From contig JACVZW010000007.1 of the NCBI GenBank assembly GCA_014654775.1, positions 248,001 through 312,000 on the forward strand: 64,000 nt of DNA. Reading direction: 5' to 3'. The translations under genes were made by a program, and so were the position numbers. Each line of letters opens with the position of its first letter. Within the stretch, counting starts at the first letter, position 1. The DNA is from Paracoccaceae bacterium (GTDB lineage Bacteria; Pseudomonadota; Alphaproteobacteria; Rhodobacterales; Rhodobacteraceae). This document shows positions 15,918-23,715 of this stretch, one piece after another. The notes below the pieces were generated by a model. The model was not told the origin of the DNA and ran no database searches. It worked only from the letters and a program-made list of their open reading frames with translations.

Positions 15918-16850
15918 CTATCGGCGCGGGATCGAGGCGATGATCTCGTCCCATTGCCGCGCGCTGCGGCGGTATTCGGCCTCCAAATGGGTGATGAATT
16001 CGGTCGCCGCCGGGATCGGCGCGCGGCGGGCGGGTTCGATGATCGCATAGCCCACCGTGAGAACCGGATCCACGATCGGATGCAGCCAGCGCAGCCGCCC
16101 CTCCAGATCCTTGCCGCAGATCGTCTGCGGCAGGATCGTCGCATAGTCCGAACTGGCGACGAAATCCAAGGTCGCAATCATCGCATCCATCGCGAGGATG
16201 GAATTCACCTTCACCCCCATCGTCTCAAACGCCCGGTCCAGCCGATCCCGCCGGGCATTCCCCTTCAGTGGCAGAACAAGGTTCAGCGGCGGCAATTCAG
16301 CCAGCCGCGCGGGTTCCAGATGCTTCAGCTTCCCCCCCGCCCGCGTGACAAGGATCTCCCGATCCTCACCCAGCGGCCTTGTGCGGATGCCGTCCCGCTC
16401 CCCGCTGCGCGGCACCACGGCGAAATCCACCTCGCCCTCGGCCACCTTGTCCATCAACACGGCCGAATAGGCCTCCACCACCGACACCTCCACATTCGGA
16501 TGCTCGGCCATATACCCGCTCAGCACCGGCGCCAGCAGGCCCCGCGTGAAGGTGGGCATCAGCCCCACCCGCAAGGGCCCGGTGATCTGCCCCGACAGAT
16601 CGCGCAACTCCAGCCCTACCCGATCCAACTGCCGCAACACTTCCACCGCCGTCGCATAAAGCCTGCGCCCCGCCAGTGTCGGCTGCACCCCCTTGGCCGA
16701 CCGTTCGAACAGCGCGGTCCCCATCGTCTCTTCCAGATTGCGGATCTGCACCGACAGGCCCGACTGCGTGGCGTTCAACCGCCGCGCCGCCTTGTTGAAG
16801 GACCCGTCCTCATAGATGCCCACGAAGGTGGCAAGCTGACGAAAGTTCAT
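15918..16850 (-). CDS. LysR-family transcriptional regulator
   Basis: A 310-residue regulator. The N-terminal winged helix-turn-helix reads M-N-F-R-Q-L-A-T-F-V then G-S-F-N-K-A-A-R-R-L-N-A-T-Q-S-G-L-S-V-Q-I-R-N-L-E, followed by a periplasmic-binding-like effector domain. It is divergent from the flavin reductase (start 16957) and lies upstream of the LLM operon, so it could control both. An in-frame GTG at 16859 has GAGGA four bases upstream and is an alternative start. Confidence 0.92.
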   Translation of the reverse strand: MNFRQLATFVGIYEDGSFNKAARRLNATQSGLSVQIRNLEETMGTALFERSAKGVQPTLAGRRLYATAVEVLRQLDRVGLELRDLSGQITGPLRVGLMPTFTRGLLAPVLSGYMAEHPNVEVSVVEAYSAVLMDKVAEGEVDFAVVPRSGERDGIRTRPLGEDREILVTRAGGKLKHLEPARLAELPPLNLVLPLKGNARRDRLDRAFETMGVKVNSILAMDAMIATLDFVASSDYATILPQTICGKDLEGRLRWLHPIVDPVLTVGYAIIEPARRAPIPAATEFITHLEAEYRRSARQWDEIIASIPRR

Positions 16851-16956
16851 GGCTATCACCGTTCCTCATGGCTGGGTGAAAATCTTATTATTACTTGCGA
16901 TGGCTGTCCTGCCCTATCTTTACCCTCGCGCAGAACAGGACAGACAGGAGACCGCC

Positions 16957-17487
16957 ATGCAAGTGGTGAACCCGGCCACGCTCACCGCCCCGGCGATGAC
17001 GGACCTTCGCCACCCCGACCCGTCGCTGTACCGCGACGTGATGGGGGCCTTCCCCACCGGCGTGACCGTGATGACCCTCACCACCGCCGATGGCACCCGC
17101 ATCGGCGTCACCGCCTCGTCCTTCAACACCGTCTCGCTCGACCCGCCCCTGATCCTGTGGAGCCTTGCGCTCAAGGCCCCCAGCCTGCACGCCTTCCGCA
17201 GCACCGACCATTTCGCCGTCAACATCCTCGCCGAGGAACAGCGCCAGATCGCGCTGCAATTCGCACGGCCCTCAGATGACAAGTTCACGGGCATCGCCAC
17301 AGAAACCGGCCTCACCGGCGCACCGCTCCTGACGGGTGCTCTGGCCCATGTCGAATGCCGCACCGTGGCCCGCCATCCCGGCGGCGACCATGAAATCATC
17401 GTCGCCGAGGTCCTCACCCTGCGCCGGCGCGATGGCGCGCCCCTCGTCTTCCAGCGCGGCGCCTTCCACGGCCTGACCCCGGGTTAA
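16957..17487 (+). CDS. Flavin reductase family protein (FMN-binding split barrel)
   Basis: A 176-residue protein starting at the ATG at 16957 with ACAGGAG upstream; the frame is open further upstream, but that part is promoter. It shows the signature F-P-T-G-V-T-V-M-T, then G-V-T-A-S-S-F-N-T-V-S-L-D-P-P-L, and H-F-A-V-N-I-L-A-E-x-Q. These proteins reduce FMN/FAD with NAD(P)H for two-component monooxygenases. The natural partner candidate is the LLM enzyme at 14713-15816. Its stop codon overlaps the stop of the convergent deacetylase gene. Confidence 0.9.
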   Translation: MQVVNPATLTAPAMTDLRHPDPSLYRDVMGAFPTGVTVMTLTTADGTRIGVTASSFNTVSLDPPLILWSLALKAPSLHAFRSTDHFAVNILAEEQRQIALQFARPSDDKFTGIATETGLTGAPLLTGALAHVECRTVARHPGGDHEIIVAEVLTLRRRDGAPLVFQRGAFHGLTPG

Positions 17488-18362
17488 CCGACCCGCGCCA
17501 TCTCGGCCCCGTACCAGTCGCCGATCTGCGAGGCGGTCATGAACTTCGCCCCGCCCTTCTCGCCGATGTAATCCAGAAGCCGCTCCAGCACCCCAATGCG
17601 GTGCGGCACCCCGGTGATATAGGGGTGGATAGAGATCGCCATCACCCGCGCATTCTGCGCCCCCTCCGCATGCAGCCGGTCAAATTGCGCCATGCCCCGC
17701 GTCAGGAATTCCTCGGCGCTGTGCTGCTGCAGGGCAAAGACGGTGATGTCGTTCATCTCCACCGTATAGGGCACCGTGGTGATCGGCCCGTGCGGCGTCT
17801 CGATCCGCTGCGGCAGATCGTCGATCACCCAATCGGCCACATACTCCACCCCTTCGGCGCGCAGCAGGTCCAGCGTCGCCTCCGTCTCGGTCAGGCCGGG
17901 GCTTTCCCAGCTACGCGGGCGGTATCCGCAGAAGGCCTCGATCCGGTCCTGCGCGCGGCGGATCGCGTCATGCTGATCCTCCAGCCGATGCATGGGCCCC
18001 TGCTCATAGCCATGGCCCATGAACTCCCACCCCGCCTCCAGCGCGGCCTCGGCCACGCGCGGATAGCTGTCACAGACCTTTCCGTTCAGCGCGAGAACCG
18101 CCGGAATCCCGCGCGAGGTCAGCGCCTGATGCTGCCGCCAGAACCCCGCCCGCATCCCGTATTCATGCCATGACCAATTCGGCACATCGGGCAGCAGCGG
18201 CTGGCCCATCGGCGGCGGCAGAACCGTGCGCGGCATGGCCCGCGTGATGTTCCAATGTTCGACATTCACGATCACCCAGACTGCCACCCGCGCGCCGTCA
18301 GGCAGGGTCAGGCGCGGGCGATCGGGGGCCGCGACATAGGGAATTCGGTCCGACAGGATCAT
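17484..18362 (-). CDS. Polysaccharide deacetylase-family protein (PuuE/allantoinase-like)
   Basis: A 292-residue NodB-fold protein. Relatives include PuuE-type allantoinases and cyclic imide/amide hydrolases acting on C-N bonds. Visible elements are V-W-V-I-V-N-V-E-H-W, G-M-R-A-G-F-W-R, L-N-G-K-V-C, E-F-M-G-H-G-Y-E-Q and S-W-E-S-P-G-L-T-E-T near the middle, plus a late S-I-H-P-Y-I-T-G-V-P-H-R metal/His segment. An upstream ATG at 18374 is an alternative start. It lies downstream of the TRAP binding-protein gene in the same direction, separated by a strong hairpin, so it is likely in the TRAP-linked catabolic unit. An amide or ring-opening hydrolase is more likely here than a sugar deacetylase. 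Confidence 0.82.
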   Translation of the reverse strand: MILSDRIPYVAAPDRPRLTLPDGARVAVWVIVNVEHWNITRAMPRTVLPPPMGQPLLPDVPNWSWHEYGMRAGFWRQHQALTSRGIPAVLALNGKVCDSYPRVAEAALEAGWEFMGHGYEQGPMHRLEDQHDAIRRAQDRIEAFCGYRPRSWESPGLTETEATLDLLRAEGVEYVADWVIDDLPQRIETPHGPITTVPYTVEMNDITVFALQQHSAEEFLTRGMAQFDRLHAEGAQNARVMAISIHPYITGVPHRIGVLERLLDYIGEKGGAKFMTASQIGDWYGAEMARVG

Positions 18363-18395
18363 GGGGCAGTCCATCCGTGACGTCAGGAAAGGTGG

Positions 18396-18422
18396 GGGGC
18401 GCGGGCACCCGGCCCGCGCCCC
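18396..18422 (-). terminator. Strong hairpin after TRAP binding-protein gene
   Basis: GGGGCGCGGG and CCCGCGCCCC form a perfect ten-base stem with a seven-base loop, six bases beyond the stop codon at 18429 and before the deacetylase start. There is no U-run. It may stabilise the binding-protein mRNA and reduce read-through rather than fully terminate. Confidence 0.6.
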
Positions 18423-18428
18423 GCCGCA

Positions 18429-19496
18429 TCAGTCGATCTTGTATTCGACAGGCCACGTGTAACCGGCCGCGCTCACCGCCGCGATATAGGCCTTAAGGAC
18501 CTGCGACGCGGGCATGTCGCGCCCGTCGCCATCCGCCGCCATCCGCGCCGGGAAGCCCGCCATCGTCTCGGCCCAGGCCTGCCGCGCTTCGGGCGACAGT
18601 TCTACGATATTGGCCCCCGCCTCCTTCAGCCCGGTCAGGCCGCGCTCCTGCGCCGCGTTCAGGTTCGCACCCGCCGCCGCCTCATATTGCGCACCCACCT
18701 CGCGGATGATCGCCTGCACATCCTCGGGCAGCCGCGACAGGGTGGCCGCGTTCATCGTCAGCGCATTCACCCCCATCGCACCAAAGCCGATCAAGGTGAA
18801 GTTCGGCGCAGGCTCATGGAACTTGAACCCCAGATAGCCCGAGGGGAACATGATCCAGCCCGAATAGACCCCGGTCTGCAGCGACATATAGCCGTCGGGC
18901 AGCGCCGATTGCACCGGCACCGTCCCCGCCGTCTCCAGCCATGGCAAGTTCGGCCCCGCGCCCGCGATCTTGACGCCTTTCAGATCTTCCAGCGTGGACC
19001 ACGGCTCCACCGTGCCGAGATGATAGTTGTCCCAGCCATGCAGCCCCAGCAGCACCTGCCCGTAATCCTTTTCGAAGGACTCGGTCAGCCACGGCACCTC
19101 GTTATAGACCTGCCGCACGGTCTGCATCGCCTGCACGGAATCCTGCGGCCCGAAGGGCGCGTAATAGGGGAAGTTGTGCAGGTACAGCTTGGAGGTCTCG
19201 AAGCACATGCAGAACCCGCCGATGTCCAGCAGCCCGCTCTGCACCGCCTCGAAGGTATCGGCCACCCCGGCGATGGCCCCGCCATAGCCTTCCACGAATT
19301 CGATCTCGTGCTCCGTCTCTTCGGCCACCCGGCGCTTCACCTCGGGCACGAAGAAATTGGCCATGTCGTTGACATAGACCGTGGGCCCGTTCGGGTGCCC
19401 TGCCCCGATCCGCAGCGTGAAGGTCTCCGCCGCCACCGGCGCGGCAAGCGAAAGCGCCGCCACACCCATGAAAATCCCCGCAAAACGCGCAGTCAT
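18429..19496 (-). CDS. TRAP transporter substrate-binding protein (DctP family)
   Basis: A 355-residue periplasmic protein with signal peptide M-T-A-R-F-A-G-I-F-M-G-V-A-A-L-S-L-A-A-P-V-A-A-E and a GGGAGGAG ribosome-binding site. The DctP fold is indicated by T-L-R-I-G-A-G-H-P-N-G-P-T-V-Y near the N-terminus, the E-D-L-K-G-V-K-I-A-G-A-G segment and a Y-x-G-W-I-M-F-P-S-G-Y segment. It is divergent from the two TRAP permease genes that start at 19741, an arrangement where one intergenic region controls the whole transporter. Two TTTATCG-type motifs lie in that gap. The ligand is unknown, but context suggests an organic acid or aromatic compound. Confidence 0.92.
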   Translation of the reverse strand: MTARFAGIFMGVAALSLAAPVAAETFTLRIGAGHPNGPTVYVNDMANFFVPEVKRRVAEETEHEIEFVEGYGGAIAGVADTFEAVQSGLLDIGGFCMCFETSKLYLHNFPYYAPFGPQDSVQAMQTVRQVYNEVPWLTESFEKDYGQVLLGLHGWDNYHLGTVEPWSTLEDLKGVKIAGAGPNLPWLETAGTVPVQSALPDGYMSLQTGVYSGWIMFPSGYLGFKFHEPAPNFTLIGFGAMGVNALTMNAATLSRLPEDVQAIIREVGAQYEAAAGANLNAAQERGLTGLKEAGANIVELSPEARQAWAETMAGFPARMAADGDGRDMPASQVLKAYIAAVSAAGYTWPVEYKID

Positions 19497-19569
19497 CACG
19501 TACTCCTCCCTGTTCTGAACAAGCGGAAACGTCAGGGGCCTCCCCGCCCCATCACAGCCGCACCGCTTA

Positions 19570-19585
19570 TTTATCGCTCGCTAAA
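19570..19585. promoter_or_regulatory. Putative TetR operator, site A
   Basis: TTTATCG-CT-CGCTAAA is a 16-base partial palindrome (one mismatch between arms) in the divergent TRAP promoter gap. It belongs to a set of five related sites confined to the 19-31 kb block. Confidence 0.6.
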
Positions 19586-19649
19586 CGACTGCATTCCCCC
19601 ACAGAATCGCTATCCGGTCAAGACCGACGATCGCCCTCCGGCAATCTTA

Positions 19650-19665
19650 TTTATCGAACGCTAAT
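19650..19665. promoter_or_regulatory. Putative TetR operator, site B
   Basis: TTTATCG-AA-CGCTAAT, 80 bases from site A in the same orientation and within the same identical TTATTTATCG context. It lies 75 bases before the TRAP small-permease start. Two copies in one divergent promoter suit independent control of both directions. Confidence 0.6.
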
Positions 19666-19740
19666 TTGCTCTTGACCCATCCTGATCTTGGATTAGCGTC
19701 CAACGCCAAAGCGCTTTGCGGCAGGGTCGGGGAGGGATCC

Positions 19741-20274
19741 ATGAACGCGAACATCACCCTCGCACGGGGGCTTCACATCCTGTCCTGCTTCTGGATCCTC
19801 GCGCTGGCCTTCACGGTCTGCGCCGATGCGCTGGGGCGCGGACTCTTCAACGCGCCCGTGCCCGGCACCAAGGAAATCCTGCAGAATTCGGTGGTTGCCA
19901 TCACCTTTCTGCAATTGCCGCTGGCCATCTACTCCGGCTCCATGCTGCGCACGCCCATTCTCGTCGGCCTCTTGCCGCCCGTCCTGCGCCGCCTGATGCG
20001 CGTGCTCGCCGCCCTGCTCGGCGCGGCTCTCTTCGCCGCCCTCGTCGCGGCCAGCTGGCCCGAATTCCAGACCGCCTACCGCATCGGCGAATACGAAGGC
20101 GAAGGGGCGCTCCGCGTTCCCACATGGCCCGTGCGCGCGATCATCATCGCGCTCTCTGCCCTCACCGTTCTGGCCTATCTCTGGATGATCGCGCTCGATC
20201 TCGCTGGCCGTCTGCAGAACGAAGAAGAGGCGCCGGGTGCCATCCGCGGCTCCGAACGCGGGGGGAATGCCTGA
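19741..20274 (+). CDS. TRAP transporter small permease (DctQ family)
   Basis: A 177-residue membrane protein with four predicted helices and the DctQ-like pattern C-A-D-A-L-G-R-G-L-F-N-A-P-V-P-G-T-K-E-I near the first loop. The ATG at 19741 is preceded by GGGGAGGGATCC; the open frame upstream is promoter. Its stop overlaps the large-permease start (TGATG). It works with the DctM subunit and the divergent binding protein in sodium- or proton-driven uptake. Confidence 0.9.
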   Translation: MNANITLARGLHILSCFWILALAFTVCADALGRGLFNAPVPGTKEILQNSVVAITFLQLPLAIYSGSMLRTPILVGLLPPVLRRLMRVLAALLGAALFAALVAASWPEFQTAYRIGEYEGEGALRVPTWPVRAIIIALSALTVLAYLWMIALDLAGRLQNEEEAPGAIRGSERGGNA

Positions 20275-21590
20275 TGGGCGGCGATATCGTCCTGTGGATG
20301 CTGGGCCTCCTGATCCTCCTGATCCTCGGCGGCTTCCATATCGCCATCGCGCTGGCGGTCTGTTCCTTCCTCGGCGTCTGGCTGATGATGGGCGATCTCG
20401 ACATCGCGCTCTCCATCCTTGGGCTGACGGCCTATGAGGCAATCCGCAAAGACATCTTCGCCGTCATTCCCCTCTTCGTGCTGATGGGCGACTTCATCTC
20501 GCGCTCCGGCGCGGCGGGTGATCTCTACCGCATCTGCGACCGTGGCCTGCGCCGCCTGCCGGGGCGCCTCGCCATCGCCACCATCGCAGGCAACACCATC
20601 TTCGCCGCCGTCACCGGCGTCTCCATCGCCGCCGCCGCCGCCTTCTCGCGCATCGCCTATCCGGAAATGCGCAAGGCAGGCTACAAGCAGACCTTCTCCC
20701 TCGGCGTCGTTGCCGGATCGGCCTGCCTCGGCATGCTGATCCCGCCTTCCGTCCTCCTCATCGTCTGGGCCATCCTGACGGAGATGAGCGTGGGCGCCCT
20801 CTTCGTCGCGGGCATCGTGCCGGGGCTGCTGCTCGCCGCGCTCTTCGCGCTTTACGTCATCGTCGCGGCCAGCCGGAACCCCGCCATCGCCCCCCGCTTC
20901 GACACCCCCATCGTCCCCGCCACGCAGGCCGAGACGCGGTCCGAACTCGTCGGTGGCTTGGGCATCCTTGCCCTCGTCCTTCTGGTGATCGGCGGCATCT
21001 GGACCGGGGCCTTCACGCCGACTGAGGCCGCCGCCTTCGGCGCGGTCGGTGCCCTTATCATCGGGCTGTTCAAGGGGATGCGCAGCAAGGAATTCATGGA
21101 CTCGCTCTTTCAGGCGGGCCGCACCACCGCGCCGATCATGATCCTTCTGATCACCGCGCAGATGTATTCCCGCCTTCTCGCCATGGGCGGCGGGGTGAAC
21201 TACATCCAAGGCCTCTTCCTTGGCGCCGACCTGTCGCCGATGATGATCCTCCTCCTCATGGCGCTGATCTGGCTGATCCTCGGCATGCTGATCGACTCCG
21301 TCTCGATCATCCTGCTGACCGTGCCGATCTTCGCCCCCCTCGCTATGGGCATGGGGATCGACCCGCTCGCCTTCGCCATCTTCGGCATTCTTGTGATCGA
21401 AGCCGGGCTGCTGACCCCGCCCTTCGGCATCCTTGTCTATACCGTGCGCGGCTCGGTGAACGATCCATCGGCCACGCTGGCCAAGATCTTCACAGGCGCC
21501 ACACCCTACTGCCTCCTGATCCTTGTCGCAGCCTTCCTCGTGCTGCTGATCCCGCAACTCGCCAACTGGCTGCCGCGCGTCATGCTCTGA
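20274..21590 (+). CDS. TRAP transporter large permease (DctM family)
   Basis: A 438-residue polytopic membrane protein with about twelve hydrophobic segments. Family landmarks include F-A-V-I-P-L-F-V-L-M-G-D-F, the G-N-T-I-F-A-A-V-T-G-V-S scoop region, L-G-M-L-I-P-P-S, F-T-P-T-E-A-A-A-F-G-A-V and the late G-L-L-T-P-P-F-G. The length is normal for DctM. It is translationally coupled to the small permease and followed 31 bases later by the dehydrogenase gene, giving a dctQM-dehydrogenase-SDR operon. Confidence 0.93.
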   Translation: MGGDIVLWMLGLLILLILGGFHIAIALAVCSFLGVWLMMGDLDIALSILGLTAYEAIRKDIFAVIPLFVLMGDFISRSGAAGDLYRICDRGLRRLPGRLAIATIAGNTIFAAVTGVSIAAAAAFSRIAYPEMRKAGYKQTFSLGVVAGSACLGMLIPPSVLLIVWAILTEMSVGALFVAGIVPGLLLAALFALYVIVAASRNPAIAPRFDTPIVPATQAETRSELVGGLGILALVLLVIGGIWTGAFTPTEAAAFGAVGALIIGLFKGMRSKEFMDSLFQAGRTTAPIMILLITAQMYSRLLAMGGGVNYIQGLFLGADLSPMMILLLMALIWLILGMLIDSVSIILLTVPIFAPLAMGMGIDPLAFAIFGILVIEAGLLTPPFGILVYTVRGSVNDPSATLAKIFTGATPYCLLILVAAFLVLLIPQLANWLPRVML

Positions 21591-21621
21591 CCCGACGCTC
21601 TACTGACCAAGGGGAAACCCC

Positions 21622-22932
21622 ATGACCATCACCTATCTCAAGCGTGGCAAGCCCGCCGACCAACGCGCCGAGGATGACGCCGCTGTCCGCGCCACCGTCG
21701 AAACCGTGCTGGCGGATATCGAGGCGCGCGGCGACGCCGCCATCCGCGACCTGTCCGTGAAGTTCGACCGTTACGATCCCCCCGCCTTCCGCCTGACGCC
21801 CTCGGAAATCGAGGCCGCGATGCAAAAGGTCGCCCCCCGCGACATGGAGGATATCCGCTTCGCCCAAACCCAGATCCGCAGCTTCGCACAGGCCCAGCGC
21901 GCAGCCCTGCAGGATATCGAGGTGGAAACCCTCCCCGGTGTGATCCTCGGCCATCGCAACATCCCCGTGCAATCGGTGGGCTGCTATGTGCCGGGGGGCA
22001 AATTCCCCATGGTCGCCAGTGCCCATATGTCCGTCCTCACCGCCGCCGTGGCGAGCGTGCCGCGCATCATCGCCTCCGCCCCGCCCGTGAAGGGCGAACC
22101 CCATCCCGCCATCGTCGCCGCCATGCATATGGGCGGCGCGCATGAAATCTACGTCCTCGGCGGCATGCAGGCCGTCGGCGCTATGGCGATCGGCACCGAA
22201 ACCATCAAGGCCGTCGACATGCTGGTCGGTCCCGGCAACGCCTATGTGGCCGAAGCCAAGCGCCAGCTTTTCGGTCGCGTCGGCATCGACCTTTTCGCAG
22301 GCCCGACCGAAACCATGGTCATCGCCGATGACACCGTGGATGCCGAACTTTGCGCCACCGACCTCCTCGGTCAGGCCGAACACGGCTACAACTCGCCTGC
22401 CGTTCTGATCACCAATTCCCGCAAGCTCGCCCTTGCGACGATGGCCGAAATCGACCGCCTGCTGACCATCCTGCCCACCGCCGAAACCGCCGCCGTCAGT
22501 TGGCGCGACTACGGCGAGGTGGTGCTCTGCGACACCTACGAAGAAATGCTGTCCGAGGCCAATTTCATCGCCTCCGAACATGTGCAGGTGATGACCGACC
22601 GCGACGACTGGTTTCTGGCACACATGCACAGCTACGGCGCGCTCTTCCTTGGGCCCCGGACCAATGTGGCCAATGGCGACAAGGTTATCGGCACCAACCA
22701 CACGCTGCCCACCCGCAAGGCGGGCCGCTATACAGGCGGTCTCTGGGTCGGCAAGTTCCTCAAGACCCACAGCTATCAGCGCGTCACCACGGACGAGGCG
22801 GCGGCGATGATCGGCGCCTACGGCTCGCGCCTGTGCATGCTCGAAGGCTTCGTCGGCCATGCCGAACAATGCAACATCCGCGTCCGCCGCTATGGCGGGC
22901 AGAACGTCCCCTATGGCGCGGCGGCGGAATGA
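21622..22932 (+). CDS. Histidinol dehydrogenase-family enzyme, HpsN (sulfopropanediol 3-dehydrogenase)-like
   Basis: A 436-residue NAD-dependent zinc enzyme. It contains [42 protein letters not shown], the zinc-site segment G-Q-A-E-H-G, and [11 protein letters not shown]. The [10 protein letters not shown] run and the transporter/SDR neighbours resemble the catabolic HpsN branch more than the biosynthetic HisD found in histidine operons. HpsN oxidises a primary alcohol to the acid in C3-sulfonate breakdown; other catabolic homologues act on unknown alcohols. No sulfonate-specific lyase is visible nearby, so the substrate stays open. Confidence 0.87.
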   Translation: MTITYLKRGKPADQRAEDDAAVRATVETVLADIEARGDAAIRDLSVKFDRYDPPAFRLTPSEIEAAMQKVAPRDMEDIRFAQTQIRSFAQAQRAALQDIEVETLPGVILGHRNIPVQSVGCYVPGGKFPMVASAHMSVLTAAVASVPRIIASAPPVKGEPHPAIVAAMHMGGAHEIYVLGGMQAVGAMAIGTETIKAVDMLVGPGNAYVAEAKRQLFGRVGIDLFAGPTETMVIADDTVDAELCATDLLGQAEHGYNSPAVLITNSRKLALATMAEIDRLLTILPTAETAAVSWRDYGEVVLCDTYEEMLSEANFIASEHVQVMTDRDDWFLAHMHSYGALFLGPRTNVANGDKVIGTNHTLPTRKAGRYTGGLWVGKFLKTHSYQRVTTDEAAAMIGAYGSRLCMLEGFVGHAEQCNIRVRRYGGQNVPYGAAAE

Positions 22933-23693
22933 CCCTTCCCCGCACCCCATCCTTCCGCCTTGACGGCCGCCGCGCGCTGGTCACCGGGGCCTCCTCCGGC
23001 ATCGGCCTCGCCGCCGCCGCCGCGCTGGCCGAGGCGGGCGCAACGGTCCACCTCGTCTCCCGCCGCACCGCCGAACTGGAAACCCTCCGCGACGCCCTCC
23101 GCGCCAGCGGCGCAGAGGCCCATGCGACCGCACTCGACATCACCGACCTTGCCGCCACCGCCGCGATGGTTGCGGCCCACGGCCCCTTCGACATCCTCGT
23201 GAATTCCGCAGGTCTCGCCCGCCATTCCCCGGCGCTGGACACCACGCCCGAGGATTACGACGCCGCCATGTCCCTCAACCTCCGCGCAGCCTATTTCCTG
23301 ACGCGCGAGGTGGCGCGCGGCCTGATCGCCGCCGGAAAAACCGGCAGCCTGATCAACATCAGCAGCCAGATGGGCCATGTCGGCGGCCCCGACCGCGCCG
23401 TCTACTGCGCGAACAAGCACGCGCTGGAAGGGATGACCAAGGCGATGGCGCTGGAATGGGCGCCCCACGGCATCCGCGTCAACACGCTCTGCCCCACCTT
23501 CATCCGCACGCCCTTGGCCGAACAAACGCTCAATAACCCCGAACGCAAAGCGTGGATCCTGTCCAAGATCAAGCTCGGCCGATTGGGAGAGGTCGAGGAT
23601 CTCATGGGTCCCATCACTTTCCTCGCCTCCGACGCCGCCGCCCTGATCACCGGCACCCATCTCATCGTCGATGGCGGCTGGACGGCGGAATAA
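22929..23693 (+). CDS. SDR family oxidoreductase
   Basis: A 254-residue short-chain dehydrogenase/reductase. The cofactor motif is T-G-A-S-S-G-I-G (residues 19-26), then N-S-A-G (92-95) and the catalytic Ser near 145 with Tyr159-x-x-x-Lys163. Arg-rich residues after beta-2 (S-R-R) hint at NADP use. It overlaps the HpsN-like gene by four bases (ATGA), so the two dehydrogenases probably act in consecutive steps. It is last in the TRAP operon, convergent with the molybdenum hydroxylase gene 22 bases away. Confidence 0.92.
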   Translation: MTLPRTPSFRLDGRRALVTGASSGIGLAAAAALAEAGATVHLVSRRTAELETLRDALRASGAEAHATALDITDLAATAAMVAAHGPFDILVNSAGLARHSPALDTTPEDYDAAMSLNLRAAYFLTREVARGLIAAGKTGSLINISSQMGHVGGPDRAVYCANKHALEGMTKAMALEWAPHGIRVNTLCPTFIRTPLAEQTLNNPERKAWILSKIKLGRLGEVEDLMGPITFLASDAAALITGTHLIVDGGWTAE

Positions 23694-23715
23694 ACCACCG
23701 CAGCCAAGGCGCCGA

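Noticed and set aside
20175-21557. 460-codon reverse frame opposite the TRAP large permease
   Set aside because: It is a GC-rich antisense shadow, highly charged and low-complexity, while the forward frame is an unmistakable DctM protein.
21622-22932. Call as biosynthetic histidinol dehydrogenase (hisD)
   Set aside because: No other his genes are nearby and the sequence style and TRAP/SDR context fit the catabolic branch better.
21580-22950. 456-codon reverse frame opposite the HpsN-like gene
   Set aside because: Antisense shadow rich in Gly, His and Asp; the forward frame carries all the dehydrogenase motifs.
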